The notes beneath the pieces are model-generated. The model saw only the letters and a list, made by a program, of their open reading frames with translations, was not told the DNA's origin and did not search any database. DNA of 64,000 nucleotides from Sediminihabitans luteus (lineage in GTDB: Bacteria; Actinomycetota; Actinomycetes; Actinomycetales; Cellulomonadaceae), in assembly GCF_002797595.1 (NCBI RefSeq), contig NZ_PGFE01000004.1, positions 124,001-188,000 of the forward strand. The letters run 5' to 3'. The translations under genes were made by a program, and so were the position numbers. This document shows, one piece after another, positions 1-8,685 of the stretch. Position 1 is the first letter of the stretch, and every line of letters starts with the position of its first letter.

Positions 1-244
1 CGTTGTGCTGCACGCGGTAGCCGCGGAACAGCACCGTCGAGCCGTCGTCGCGTCGCAGCGGGACGGCGACGTGGACCTCGCGGCGGGGCGTCGCGAGCAT
101 CTCGTGGACGCCCGCGTCGAGGCCGAGCATGTCGACCGCGCCCGCGAGCTGGGCGAGCGCGGTGCTCAGCGGTCCGCTGGATGCCTCGGGTGCCGGGTGG
201 GGGGCGGACGGCGCGTGGCCGGGTACGGCGTCGTGCGTGGACAA
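1..244 (-). CDS. Glu/Leu/Phe/Val dehydrogenase, N-terminal part only
   Basis: The visible 81 codons start at a TTG (positions 244-242) preceded by GGAGGA at good spacing. The frame stays open to the window edge. After a variable, Pro/Ala-rich start, the segment around residues 40-81 reads like the entry to the N-terminal domain of the glutamate/leucine dehydrogenase family, including PRREVHVAVPLRRDDGS and GYRVQHN. These enzymes oxidatively deaminate amino acids, or run in reverse, with NAD(P). The catalytic lysine and the nucleotide-binding domain lie outside the window, so glutamate and branched-chain substrates cannot be told apart. It lies downstream of the aldo/keto reductase gene on the same strand, separated from it by a strong hairpin. 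Confidence 0.8.
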   Translation of the reverse strand, partial: MSTHDAVPGHAPSAPHPAPEASSGPLSTALAQLAGAVDMLGLDAGVHEMLATPRREVHVAVPLRRDDGSTVLFRGYRVQHN

Positions 245-315
245 CGGGTCCTCCGGGGTGTGGAGAGCGACCGGTGCCACGGGGTCAGCGGCACCGCTGG
301 TGCGCCCAACGTACA

Positions 316-351
316 ACGCCGGGTGCGCCCTCCGCAGGGCGCACCCGGCGT
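316..351 (-). terminator. Stem-loop between aldo/keto reductase and dehydrogenase genes
   Basis: A perfect 16-bp inverted repeat (316-331 and 336-351) closes a CCGC loop. It begins 47 nt after the stop codon of the aldo/keto reductase and precedes the dehydrogenase start. No clear T-tract follows, as is usual for high-GC actinobacterial terminators. Confidence 0.65.
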
Positions 352-398
352 CGCCCCGCGGGGGCGCACCCGCGGGGGCGCGCCCGCGTCGTCGTGCC

Positions 399-1175
399 TC
401 AGCCGGCGAGGCCGTCGACCTGCGCGAGCTCGTCGGCGGTGAGCGCGAAGGCGGTGACCGCGAAGTTCTCGGCGATGCGCGCGGGCGTGACCGACTTCGG
501 GATCACGACGTACCCGTGGTCGAGGTGCCAGCGCAGCACGACCTGCGCGGGGGTCACCTGGTGGGCGGCGGCGATCGTCGCGAGCACGGGGTGGTCGAGG
601 TCGGTGCGCCGCAGCGGGCTGTACCCCTCGAGCAGGACCCCGCGCTGCGCGAGCTGGTGCGCGACGGCGCTGTCGTGGTCGGCGGGGCTCCATGGGATCT
701 GGTCGACCGCGGGCGTCTCGCCGACCTGCTCGGACAGGACGTCGACCTGCTCGACCGAGTAGTTGCTGACCCCGATCGACCGTACGAGCCCTTCGTCGCG
801 CAGCTCGACGAGCCGCTCCCACACCCACGGCGACGCGACGCCGTCGGGCGGCCAGTGGATGAGCCAGAGGTCGAGCTGCTCGACGCCGAGCAGCTCGAGC
901 GACGCCTCGAGCGTCTCGCGCTCGCGGCCGGCGCGGTCGGGCGGGAGCTTGGAGGTGACGAACACGTCGGTGCGCGCGACGCCGGACGAGGCGAGCGCAC
1001 GGCCCACCTGACCCTCGTTGCGGTAGCCGGTCGCGGTGTCGACGTGGCGGTAGCCGATCTCGAGCGCAGTGAGCACGGAGCGGTACGCGTCGTCGCCCTC
1101 GGACTGCCAGGTGCCGAGGCCGAGCAGCGGCACGTCGCCGCCGGGCAGGGGTGCGGTGGGGATGGTCGCGGTCAT
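399..1175 (-). CDS. Aldo/keto reductase (diketogulonate reductase type)
   Basis: A 258-residue single-domain protein of normal length for the AKR5-like branch. The expected catalytic tetrad is visible: Asp46 and Tyr51 in VDTATGYRNE, Lys76 in VTSKL and His107 in LIHWP. The C-terminal NADPH-binding signature VIPKSVTPARIAENF is also present. Such enzymes reduce aldehydes or ketones, including 2,5-diketo-D-gluconate, in the cytosol with NADPH; the true substrate cannot be read from sequence. It begins only 9 nt after the AraC regulator gene on the same strand, so the two may be co-transcribed and the regulator may control it. Confidence 0.9.
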   Translation of the reverse strand: MTATIPTAPLPGGDVPLLGLGTWQSEGDDAYRSVLTALEIGYRHVDTATGYRNEGQVGRALASSGVARTDVFVTSKLPPDRAGRERETLEASLELLGVEQLDLWLIHWPPDGVASPWVWERLVELRDEGLVRSIGVSNYSVEQVDVLSEQVGETPAVDQIPWSPADHDSAVAHQLAQRGVLLEGYSPLRRTDLDHPVLATIAAAHQVTPAQVVLRWHLDHGYVVIPKSVTPARIAENFAVTAFALTADELAQVDGLAG

Positions 1176-1181
1176 GCGTCG

Positions 1182-1187
1182 AGACTA
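1182..1187 (-). promoter_or_regulatory. Possible -10 element 6 nt before the aldo/keto reductase start
   Basis: The minus strand reads TAGTCT six nucleotides before the ATG, the spacing expected for a leaderless transcript. It overlaps the stop codon of the upstream regulator gene, so it may be coincidental. Confidence 0.35.
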
Positions 1188-1964
1188 TGCCCGCGACCGC
1201 CGCCGGAACGACGCCGGCGTCTCGCCGGTGAGCCGCGCGAACGTGCGCGTGAACGACGGCTGGTCGTAGAACCCCGCCTGCGCGGCGACCGCCGAGACGG
1301 GCACGTCGGTCTCGGTCAGCAGGGTGGTCGCGCGGTCGACGCGGGCGCGCAGCACGAGCTGGCGCGGCGTCAGGGAGAACACGCGGCGCACGCGGCGGGT
1401 CAGCACGTCGGGCGTGCAGCCCGCGAGCGCCGCGAGCGCCGTGGTGGGCAGCGGCCCGTCGAGGTGCTGCTCGACCGCGGCGACGAGGCGCGCCATGGAG
1501 TCCATGGTCGCGTCGTCGGCGTCGGACTCGTGCAGGTCCTGCGAGACGGACACGAGCCCGACGAGGCCGCGTGCGTCGCGCACGGGGTGCTTGGACGTGA
1601 GGAACCACCCGGGGGTCCCGCCGAGCCGGCGGATGAGCTCGAGCTCGTTGCGCAGGGGCCGGCCGGTGCGGATCACCTCGGCGTCCTGCCGGGCGTAGCG
1701 CTCGGCCAGCTGGGGGACGAACAGGTCGTGCGCCGTCCGCCCGACGACGTCGCGGCGCGAGCGGGCGCTGGTGCGCGCGACGAACACGCGGTTGACGGCG
1801 ACGTAGCGGCCGTCGAGGTCCTTGGCGCAGAACATGGTCTGGGCGAGCTCGTCCATGAGGGCGACCATGACGGGGCTGAGCGCGGCGACGAGGCGGGCGG
1901 GTCCCGCGAGCTCGGGGAGGGCCGGCTCCGCGGCGGGTGTCGGGTTGTCGTGCACGGTGCCCAT
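1185..1964 (-). CDS. AraC-family transcriptional regulator with N-terminal PAS domain
   Basis: 259 residues from the ATG at 1964; an in-frame ATG nine codons upstream is less likely because the conserved part begins after it. Residues about 25-140 form a PAS fold (KDLDGRYVAVNRVFV, VGRTAHDLF), and the last 100 residues form the two-helix AraC DNA-binding domain ending in SFTRTFARLTGETPASFR. This PAS-AraC architecture binds DNA according to a small ligand or redox signal sensed by the PAS domain. It is divergent from putA with a 53-bp gap and directly upstream of the aldo/keto reductase, so regulation of putA is a reasonable inference. PutA here has no N-terminal ribbon-helix-helix domain and so cannot be its own repressor. 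Confidence 0.85.
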   Translation of the reverse strand: MGTVHDNPTPAAEPALPELAGPARLVAALSPVMVALMDELAQTMFCAKDLDGRYVAVNRVFVARTSARSRRDVVGRTAHDLFVPQLAERYARQDAEVIRTGRPLRNELELIRRLGGTPGWFLTSKHPVRDARGLVGLVSVSQDLHESDADDATMDSMARLVAAVEQHLDGPLPTTALAALAGCTPDVLTRRVRRVFSLTPRQLVLRARVDRATTLLTETDVPVSAVAAQAGFYDQPSFTRTFARLTGETPASFRRRSRA

Positions 1965-2017
1965 TCCAGCCCGGTTCGTACAAGACAGCACGTCGGGGGC
2001 GGGCGCACAGTGGGGGG

Positions 2018-5000
2018 ATGAGCAGCCAGACCCTCCCCGACCCGGGGAGCACCAGCAGCACGGCGATCGACCACGACCTGGTCGAGTCCGCCGTGACCCT
2101 CGCCCGCACGTGGATCTCCGCCGCCGACGCCGACCAGGACGCGGCCGAGCAGTCGACCGCCCGCCGTCTGGGCGCGCTCGTCTCGGACCCGAAGGGCCTC
2201 GAGCTCGCGGTCCGGTTCGTCGACGACGTGGCCCGCCCGCACGACGTGCGTGTCGCCGCCAAGGAGCTGCACCGCCTGGGTGAGCTCGCGGGCGACGCCC
2301 ACGGGTTCCTCGGCCCGGTCGACCGCCTTCTGATGCGCACGGGGGCGCTGGTCGCTCCCGTGCTGCCGCACGTCGTGGTGCCGGCGGCCCGCGTCCGGCT
2401 GCGCCAGCTCGTCGGGCACCTCGTGGCGGACGCCGGGAAGGGCCTCGGCCCGCACCTGGCCCGCACCCGTGAGCAGGGGTACACGCTCAACGTGAACCTG
2501 CTGGGCGAGGCCGTGCTCGGCGAGGACGAGGCCACGGCGCGCCTCGCGCGCACGATCGCGCTCGTCGAGCGGCCCGACGTCGACTACGTCTCGGTCAAGG
2601 TGTCGTCGGTCGCGTCGCAGCTCGTGACCTGGGACCTCGAGGGGTCGCGCGACCGCGTGGTCGAGCGCCTCCTGCCGCTGTACCGGGCGGCCCGCGACCA
2701 CGGCGTGTTCCTCAACCTCGACATGGAGGAGTACCGCGACCTCGCCCTGACCACGGCAGTGTTCCGCACCGTGCTCGAGCGCGAGGAGTTCCGCGACCTC
2801 GAGGCGGGGATCGTGCTGCAGGCGTACCTCCCCGACGCGCTCGGGGCGCTCGACGAGCTCACGGAGTTCGCGGCGGCTCGCGTCGCGGCCGGGGGAGCGC
2901 GCGTCAAGGTGCGGCTCGTCAAGGGAGCGAACCTCGCGATGGAGCACGTCGAGGCCGAGCTGCACGGCTGGCCCGTCGCCCCGTACGACACCAAGCCCGA
3001 CGTCGACGCGAACTACGTGCGCCTGCTCGACCACGCGCTCACCGCGCCCCGCACCGACGCGGTGCGTCTCGGCGTCGCGAGCCACAACCTGTTCCACGTG
3101 GCGCTCGCGGTGCTGCTGGGCCGTGCGCGCGGCGTGAGCGAGGCGCTCGACGTCGAGATGCTGCAGGGCATGGCGCCCGCGGAGTCGCGCGCGGTGCGTG
3201 ACGAGGTCGCGAAGGACGGCGGGCGGGTCGTGCTCTACACGCCCGTGGTGCGCGACGAGGACTTCGACGTCGCGATCTCGTACCTCGTGCGGCGCCTCGA
3301 GGAGAACTCGGCGGTGCAGAACTTCGTGCACTCGATGTTCGCGCCCGCCGACGCCGACGACCCGATGGGGCGGCAGGAGGCCGCGTTCCGGGCCTCGGTC
3401 ACGCTCGGCACGCACTACCGGCCCGAGGCGGTCGAGCCGCGACGCACCGCGCGCACCGACACGAGCGTCCCCGGGCCGGGCGCGACCGCCGACGTGCCGG
3501 GCGACGGCGCCCCGCTGGTGGAGGGCTTCGTCAACGCGGCCGACACCGACCCGGCGGTCGCCGCGCACCGGTCCTGGGCGCGGCGCGTCGCCGCCGGCGA
3601 CGGGTACGTGCCCGTGCGCACGCCCGAGCTCACGAGCACCCAGGAGGTCGACGACGTCGTCGCCCGGGCCCGGAGCGCCGCCGCGGTCTGGTCCCAGGTC
3701 TCCCCGGTCACGCGCGCCCGCGCCCTGCGCGCGATCGCGTCCCGCCTCGCCGAGGCCCGCACCGACCTCGTCACGGCGCTCGTGCACGAGCCCGGCAAGA
3801 CCGTCGCCGAGGCCGACCCCGAGATCAGCGAGGCCATCGACTTCGCGAACTACTACGCGCGCGCCGCCGAGGAGCTCGACGCGGTGCCCGGCGCGCGGTT
3901 CACCCCCGACGGCGTGACGCTCGTGACGCCGCCGTGGAACTTCGCCGTCGCGATCCCCGTCGGCGGGGTCGTCGCGGCGCTCGCGGCCGGGTCGCCCGTG
4001 ATCGCCAAGCCCGCCCCGCCGACGCCGCGCTGCTTCGAGCGTGCGGTCGAGGCGATCCACGCGGGCCTGCTCGACGTGGCGCGCGAGTGCGCCGAGGGGA
4101 GCACCGACACGGGGTTCGACGAGGCGCTCGCCCGCGACGTCGTGCAGTTCGTCCGGGTGCCCGACGGCGACCTCGGCCGGCACCTCGTGACGCACGACGG
4201 CGTGGCCCGGGTCATCCTCACGGGCGCCCTCGAGACCGCCCAGACGTTCGCGTCGTGGCGGCCCGAGCGCCCGCTGCTCGCGGAGACGTCGGGCAAGAAC
4301 GCGCTCGTCGTGACGCCCGCGGCCGACCTCGACCTCGCGGTCGCGGACCTCGTGCGCTCGGCGTTCGGGCACGCGGGGCAGAAGTGCTCGGCCGCGTCGC
4401 TCGCGATCCTCGTCGGCTCGGCGGGCGACCCGCGCACCACGACCGGGCGGCGCCTGCGCACGCAGCTCGTGGACGCCGTCCGCTCGATCGTGGTCGGGCC
4501 CGGCACGGACCTCGCGAGCGTCATGAACCCGCTGACCGAGGCGCCGTCCGACAAGCTCGAGCGCGCGCTCACGCGCCTCGAGCCGGGGGAGTCCTGGCTC
4601 GTGCGTCCCCGGCGGCTGTCGGACGACGGGCGGCTGTGGAGCCCGGGGCTCAAGGAGGGCGTCGCGCCCGGGTCGTTCTTCCACACGACCGAGGTGTTCG
4701 GGCCGGTGCTCGGGATCATGCGCGCGGCGACGCTCGACGAGGCGCTCGCGCTGCAGAACGCGACCGACTACGGGCTCACGGGCGGTATCCACTCGCTCGA
4801 CCAGGACGAGGTCGAGCACTGGCTCGAGCACGTCGAGGTCGGCAACGCGTACGTCAACCGGGCCATCACCGGGGCGATCGTGCAGCGCCAGTCGTTCGGC
4901 GGCTGGAAGGCCTCGGCCGTCGGACCGGGCGCCAAGGCGGGCGGGCCCAACTACGTCGCCGAGCTCGGACGCTGGGCCGACGCGGACGACGTGCCCGACC

Positions 5001-5482
5001 GGACCGTCGACCCCGCGGGCTGGCTCGCGTGGGCCGAGGCCGACGACGCGCGCGCCTGGGCGCAGGAGTTCGGCGTCGAGCACGACCCGTCCGGGCTGGT
5101 CGCCGAGTCGAACGTGTTCCGGTACCGCCCGGTCGACGGGCTCACGGTGCGCGCCGGCCACGACGCGAGCGACGTCGAGGTCGAGCGCGTGCTCGCCGCG
5201 GCCCGGCGCGCGGGCGTCACGGTCGAGCTGCGTCCCGCCCGCGGGGCGGGCGCCACGGGCGACGAGGAGTTCGCGCGCGCGGTCGCCACGGGCCGGGTCA
5301 CGGGCCGCGTGCGCGTGGTCGGCACCGCGCCCGGGTTGCGCGAGGCCGCGGCCGCACGCACCGGGTTCGTCACGGTGCTCGACCACCCGGTGCTCGCGAG
5401 CGGGCGGCGCGAGCTGCTCACGGTGCTGCGCGAGCAGGCCGTGAGCCGCACGCTGCACCGGTACGGGCACGTGATGCGCTGA
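2018..5482 (+). CDS. putA: Bifunctional proline dehydrogenase / L-glutamate gamma-semialdehyde dehydrogenase
   Basis: 1154 residues from an ATG preceded by a G-rich ribosome-binding site. Residues about 60-450 are the FAD-dependent proline dehydrogenase barrel (LVKGANLAMEH near residue 305, APYDTKPDVDANY). Residues about 545-1010 are the NAD-dependent aldehyde dehydrogenase, with PWNFAVAIP, catalytic Glu756 in LAETSGKN and the nucleophile Cys790 in GQKCSA. A C-terminal tail of about 140 residues follows. The enzyme converts proline to glutamate with substrate channelling between the two sites. There is no N-terminal DNA-binding domain, so it is the bifunctional, not the trifunctional, form. 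The PAS-AraC gene transcribed divergently is its likely regulator. Confidence 0.95.
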   Translation: MSSQTLPDPGSTSSTAIDHDLVESAVTLARTWISAADADQDAAEQSTARRLGALVSDPKGLELAVRFVDDVARPHDVRVAAKELHRLGELAGDAHGFLGPVDRLLMRTGALVAPVLPHVVVPAARVRLRQLVGHLVADAGKGLGPHLARTREQGYTLNVNLLGEAVLGEDEATARLARTIALVERPDVDYVSVKVSSVASQLVTWDLEGSRDRVVERLLPLYRAARDHGVFLNLDMEEYRDLALTTAVFRTVLEREEFRDLEAGIVLQAYLPDALGALDELTEFAAARVAAGGARVKVRLVKGANLAMEHVEAELHGWPVAPYDTKPDVDANYVRLLDHALTAPRTDAVRLGVASHNLFHVALAVLLGRARGVSEALDVEMLQGMAPAESRAVRDEVAKDGGRVVLYTPVVRDEDFDVAISYLVRRLEENSAVQNFVHSMFAPADADDPMGRQEAAFRASVTLGTHYRPEAVEPRRTARTDTSVPGPGATADVPGDGAPLVEGFVNAADTDPAVAAHRSWARRVAAGDGYVPVRTPELTSTQEVDDVVARARSAAAVWSQVSPVTRARALRAIASRLAEARTDLVTALVHEPGKTVAEADPEISEAIDFANYYARAAEELDAVPGARFTPDGVTLVTPPWNFAVAIPVGGVVAALAAGSPVIAKPAPPTPRCFERAVEAIHAGLLDVARECAEGSTDTGFDEALARDVVQFVRVPDGDLGRHLVTHDGVARVILTGALETAQTFASWRPERPLLAETSGKNALVVTPAADLDLAVADLVRSAFGHAGQKCSAASLAILVGSAGDPRTTTGRRLRTQLVDAVRSIVVGPGTDLASVMNPLTEAPSDKLERALTRLEPGESWLVRPRRLSDDGRLWSPGLKEGVAPGSFFHTTEVFGPVLGIMRAATLDEALALQNATDYGLTGGIHSLDQDEVEHWLEHVEVGNAYVNRAITGAIVQRQSFGGWKASAVGPGAKAGGPNYVAELGRWADADDVPDRTVDPAGWLAWAEADDARAWAQEFGVEHDPSGLVAESNVFRYRPVDGLTVRAGHDASDVEVERVLAAARRAGVTVELRPARGAGATGDEEFARAVATGRVTGRVRVVGTAPGLREAAAARTGFVTVLDHPVLASGRRELLTVLREQAVSRTLHRYGHVMR

Positions 5483-5567
5483 GCGCCGGGCGCAGGGCCG
5501 CGACGACGGCGCACCGGCCGGTGCGCCGTCCAGCGTCCGCCGAGGTGCCCGTGGCACGATCGGTGCC

Positions 5568-6449
5568 ATGGCGAGCGGTGGCATGACGAGCAACGACGCG
5601 ACGAGCAGTGGCACCACGGCCGGACCGACGGCCGCCTTCGTGCTCGGTGGTGGGGGCGTGCGCGGCGCGGTGCACGTCGGCATGCTGCAGGCCCTGTTCG
5701 AGCACGGCGTGACGCCCGACCTCGTGGTCGGCACCTCGATCGGCGCGATCACGGGCGCCGCGGTGGCCGCGGACCCGACGTCCGGCGTCGTCGAGAAGCT
5801 GCACGAGGTGTGGGCGTCGCCCACCGCGGCGGCCGTGTACGGCGAAGCCTGGTACCGCCAGGTGCGGCGCCTGGCCCGCTCGCGTACCCACCTGTACAGC
5901 TCGGACGCGCTGCGGACGCTGATCGAGGGCTCGCTCGGGTCGCACGCGACCTTCGAGGACCTCGAGGTGCCGCTCGTCGTCGCGGCCGCGAGCATCGAGC
6001 GGGCGACCGAGCAGTGGTTCGACGCGGGGCCGCTCGTCGACGCCGTCCTGGCCTCGGCGTCGGTGCCGGGCGCGCTCCCGCCGACCGTGATCGACGGCGA
6101 GCACTACGTCGACGGCGGGCTCGTGAGCTCGATCCCGCTCGGCGAGGCCGTCCGGCGCGGGGCGACGACGATCTGGGTGCTGCAGGTCGGGCGCATCGAG
6201 GAGCCGCTGACCCCGCCGGAGAACCCCGCGGACGTCGCCCGGATCAGCTTCGAGATCGCGCGCCGGCACCGGTTCTTCCGTGAGCTGGCCGACGTGCCGG
6301 ACGGCGTCACGGTGCACGTGCTCCCGACCGGCGGGTCGCTGCCGGGCGACGCGAAGCTCGGCGCGTTCCGCAAGCTCGACGCGACCGCCCGGCGCATCGC
6401 GGTCGCGTACGAGGCGTCGTCGGCGTATCTCGCCGGACTGCCCGCGTGA
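5568..6449 (+). CDS. Patatin-like phospholipase family protein
   Basis: 293 residues with every hallmark of the patatin/RssA-type serine hydrolase: the oxyanion loop GGGGVRG at residues 27-33, the nucleophile Ser57 in GTSIG, and the dyad Asp182 in the DGG motif. There is no signal peptide or membrane segment, so it is probably cytosolic or peripheral. The family releases fatty acids from lipids, but many bacterial members have unknown substrates. The stop overlaps the start of the acyltransferase gene by four bases, which suggests translational coupling and a shared role in phospholipid turnover or remodelling. Confidence 0.9.
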   Translation: MASGGMTSNDATSSGTTAGPTAAFVLGGGGVRGAVHVGMLQALFEHGVTPDLVVGTSIGAITGAAVAADPTSGVVEKLHEVWASPTAAAVYGEAWYRQVRRLARSRTHLYSSDALRTLIEGSLGSHATFEDLEVPLVVAAASIERATEQWFDAGPLVDAVLASASVPGALPPTVIDGEHYVDGGLVSSIPLGEAVRRGATTIWVLQVGRIEEPLTPPENPADVARISFEIARRHRFFRELADVPDGVTVHVLPTGGSLPGDAKLGAFRKLDATARRIAVAYEASSAYLAGLPA

Positions 6450-7489
6450 TCCCTCCCCGGTGGTTCCGCCGCCTCGTGCTCGCCCCGGCGATCGTGCTCG
6501 CGGCGCTGCTGCTCGTGCCCACGAGCCTCATGCTCGTCCTGCTCGTGGTGGGCATCGTGACGTGGGCGTGGCCGGGTCGCCTGCGCACGCCGCGCGTGCT
6601 GTGGATGGCGAGCTTCTACGTGCTGTGGGACGCCGCGGCCGTGCTCGCGCTGTTCGGCCTGTGGATCGCGACGGGGTGCGGCTGGGCGATGCAGCGCCGG
6701 TGGGCGCAGCGCGCCCACTACCGGCTCGCGGCCGGCATGATCGGCATCTTCTTCTGGCAGGTGCGCTGGACGCTGCGCCTGCGCATCGAGCACGAGTCGG
6801 ACGCCGGACCCGACGTCCGCGGCGAAGCGCGGCCTCCCGCGCAGCGGCCCGCGATCGTGGTGAGCCGGCACGCCGGGCCGGGCGACTCGTTCGTGATCGT
6901 CGACGCGATGCTCAACCTGTTCGGGCGCGAGCCGCGCATCGTGCTCAAGGACACGCTGCAGTGGGACCCGGCGATCGACACGCTGCTGCACCGGATCCCG
7001 ACCCAGTTCGTCGCGCCGCGCTCGCGGCGTCGCGCGGACGCCCCGGGCGGCAGCGCCGCGGTCGGCGCGCTCGCGCACGGCATGGGTCCGCGCGGCGCGG
7101 TGCTGCTGTTCCCCGAGGGCGGCAACGTGACGCCGGGTCGCCGCGCGCGCCGCATCGAGGCGCTGCGTGCCGCCGGCAGCGACGAGCTGGCCGACCAGGC
7201 CGAGGCGATGCCGCACGTCATGGCGCCGCACATCGGCGGGTTCCTCGCCGCGGTCGAGGAGGCGCCCGAGGCGGACGTCGTCGTGGTCGCGCACACGGGT
7301 CTCGAGAAGCTCGTGACGCCGCGCGACATCTGGCGCGAGCTGCCCATGGACAAGCGCATCGTGACGCGGCGCTGGGTCACGCGGGCCGCGGACCTGCCGC
7401 GCGACCCCGCCGCGCGCGAGACCTGGCTCTACGACCAGTGGCGCCAGGTCGACGCGTGGATCACCGAGCAGGCGGCGACGCGCGACTGA
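6446..7489 (+). CDS. Lysophospholipid acyltransferase-like (PlsC family) membrane protein
   Basis: 347 residues starting at a GTG inside the stop codon region of the preceding lipase gene (GTGA overlap). Two N-terminal hydrophobic segments (about residues 10-42 and 51-77) are followed by the acyltransferase core: the HX4D catalytic motif at His142-Asp147 (SRHAGPGDS) and the substrate motif FPEGG at 222-226. PlsC-type enzymes acylate lysophosphatidic acid or related glycerolipids at the membrane. The FPEGG variant differs from the usual FPEGT, so the acceptor may not be lysophosphatidate. Coupling to a patatin-like lipase fits a deacylation-reacylation pair. Confidence 0.85.
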   Translation: MIPPRWFRRLVLAPAIVLAALLLVPTSLMLVLLVVGIVTWAWPGRLRTPRVLWMASFYVLWDAAAVLALFGLWIATGCGWAMQRRWAQRAHYRLAAGMIGIFFWQVRWTLRLRIEHESDAGPDVRGEARPPAQRPAIVVSRHAGPGDSFVIVDAMLNLFGREPRIVLKDTLQWDPAIDTLLHRIPTQFVAPRSRRRADAPGGSAAVGALAHGMGPRGAVLLFPEGGNVTPGRRARRIEALRAAGSDELADQAEAMPHVMAPHIGGFLAAVEEAPEADVVVVAHTGLEKLVTPRDIWRELPMDKRIVTRRWVTRAADLPRDPAARETWLYDQWRQVDAWITEQAATRD

Positions 7490-7547
7490 GGGCCCGTGCC
7501 CGGCGCGGACGCCACGCCCGGGGCAGTGGCCCGGCCCTGCGCCGGCG

Positions 7548-8579
7548 TCAGGCGGACGCGCGCGCGACGAGCTCGGCCGGGAAGAGCCGGGGCTCGGTCG
7601 GCGGGGCGTCGCCCGCGATCATGTCGAGCAGCACGTCGGTCGCGGCGCGCACCATGTCGATCACGGGGTTGCGCAGCGTCGTCAGCGGCGGGGTGGCCGC
7701 CGCGGCGATGCCGAGGTCGTCGTAGCCGACCACCGCGACGTCGTCGGGCACCGATCGCCCGCGCTCGGCGAGCACGCGCAGCGCCCCCGCGGCCATGACG
7801 TCGGACGCGGCGAACACGCCGTCGATCGTCGGGTCGCGGTCGAGCAGCCGCGCCATCGCGGCCGCGCCGCCGTCGGTCGTGAAGTCCCCGCCGTCGACCA
7901 GGTCGTCCGCGAGGCCGGCCGCGGTGACCGCGGTGCGCCAGCCCTCGAGCCGGTCGATGCCGGCGGTCATGTCGAGCGGTCCGGTGATGGTCGCCACGCG
8001 GCGGCAGCCGGCGTCGACGAGGCGCTGCGCGCCCAGGCGGCCGCCGTCGAGGTTGTCGACGTCGACGTACACGAGTCCCGAGGCCGGGCCGTGGAACGGG
8101 CGCCCGACGAACACCGCGGGCAGGCGGGAGCCCATGAGGGCCTCCTCGAGCCCGTCCTCGCGGTGGTGCGACGCGACGATCGCGCCGTCGACGTGCCCGC
8201 TGCCGAGGTAGCGCGCGATGCGCCCGTTCTGCTCGCCCGGGCGTGCCATGACGAGCACGAGCTGGAGCTGGGAGCTGCCGAGCGCGGCGCTCACGCCGCG
8301 CAGGGTGCCCGTGAGGAACGGGTCGTTGAGGATGCGCTCGTCGGGCTCGGGGAGCACGAGCGCGATCGAGTCGGTGCGCCGCGTCACGAGCGAGCGGGCG
8401 GCGCGGTTGGGGGTGTAGCCGAGGCGTGCGACCGCGTCGTCGACCGCGGCCTGGGCCTCGGGCGAGACGCGCAGACCACCGTTGATCGCGCGCGACGCCG
8501 TCGAGCGGGAGACGCCCGCCGCCTGGGCGACCTCGTCGAGCGTGGGGGCGGACGCTGCTCCGCCGTGCGTGGTCGTCAT
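7548..8579 (-). CDS. celR: LacI-family repressor, probable CelR/CebR of the cellobiose operon
   Basis: 343 residues. The N-terminal helix-turn-helix TLDEVAQAAGVSRSTASR lies at about residues 13-30, followed by the LacI hinge (residues 45-62) and a periplasmic-binding-protein-like ligand domain (residues about 65-340). The start is the ATG at 8579 with an AGGA upstream. It is the last gene of the minus-strand sugar operon, separated from the beta-glucosidase by a hairpin. Three matches to the 14-bp operator TGGGAGCGCTCCCA, established for CelR/CebR of Thermobifida and Streptomyces, lie upstream of the first operon gene. Release by cellobiose is known for that family and is inferred here. Confidence 0.8.
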   Translation of the reverse strand: MTTTHGGAASAPTLDEVAQAAGVSRSTASRAINGGLRVSPEAQAAVDDAVARLGYTPNRAARSLVTRRTDSIALVLPEPDERILNDPFLTGTLRGVSAALGSSQLQLVLVMARPGEQNGRIARYLGSGHVDGAIVASHHREDGLEEALMGSRLPAVFVGRPFHGPASGLVYVDVDNLDGGRLGAQRLVDAGCRRVATITGPLDMTAGIDRLEGWRTAVTAAGLADDLVDGGDFTTDGGAAAMARLLDRDPTIDGVFAASDVMAAGALRVLAERGRSVPDDVAVVGYDDLGIAAAATPPLTTLRNPVIDMVRAATDVLLDMIAGDAPPTEPRLFPAELVARASA

Positions 8580-8638
8580 GGGGTCATCCTGCCCGAACGT
8601 CGGTGGCCGGTGCGGCGCCGTCTCGAATTTGTTGGGAA

Positions 8639-8681
8639 ACCTTCCTGACGGCCGAGACACGGACAGGGCCGTCAGGAAGGT
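8639..8681 (-). terminator. Stem-loop after the beta-glucosidase gene
   Basis: Perfect 15-bp arms (8639-8653 and 8667-8681) enclose a 13-nt loop, starting 4 nt past the beta-glucosidase stop codon. On the minus strand a short TTT run follows. It should terminate or thin transcription before the repressor gene, which then needs its own promoter within 8580-8638 or depends on read-through. Confidence 0.75.
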
Positions 8682-8685
8682 GGTC

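Noticed and set aside
1937-2017. N-terminal extension of PutA from an upstream start at 1937
   Set aside because: It would overlap the start of the divergent regulator gene; the ATG at 2018 has a G-rich ribosome-binding site and a usual N-terminus.
1673-5995. Very long open frame on the minus strand, 1440 codons, opposite putA
   Set aside because: Its translation is the Arg/Val/Asp/Gly-rich pattern typical of antisense frames in GC-rich DNA, with no recognisable domain, while putA on the plus strand is complete with intact motifs.
7490-7547. Terminator between convergent acyltransferase and repressor genes
   Set aside because: The interval is GC-rich with several imperfect pairings but no clean stem of useful length.
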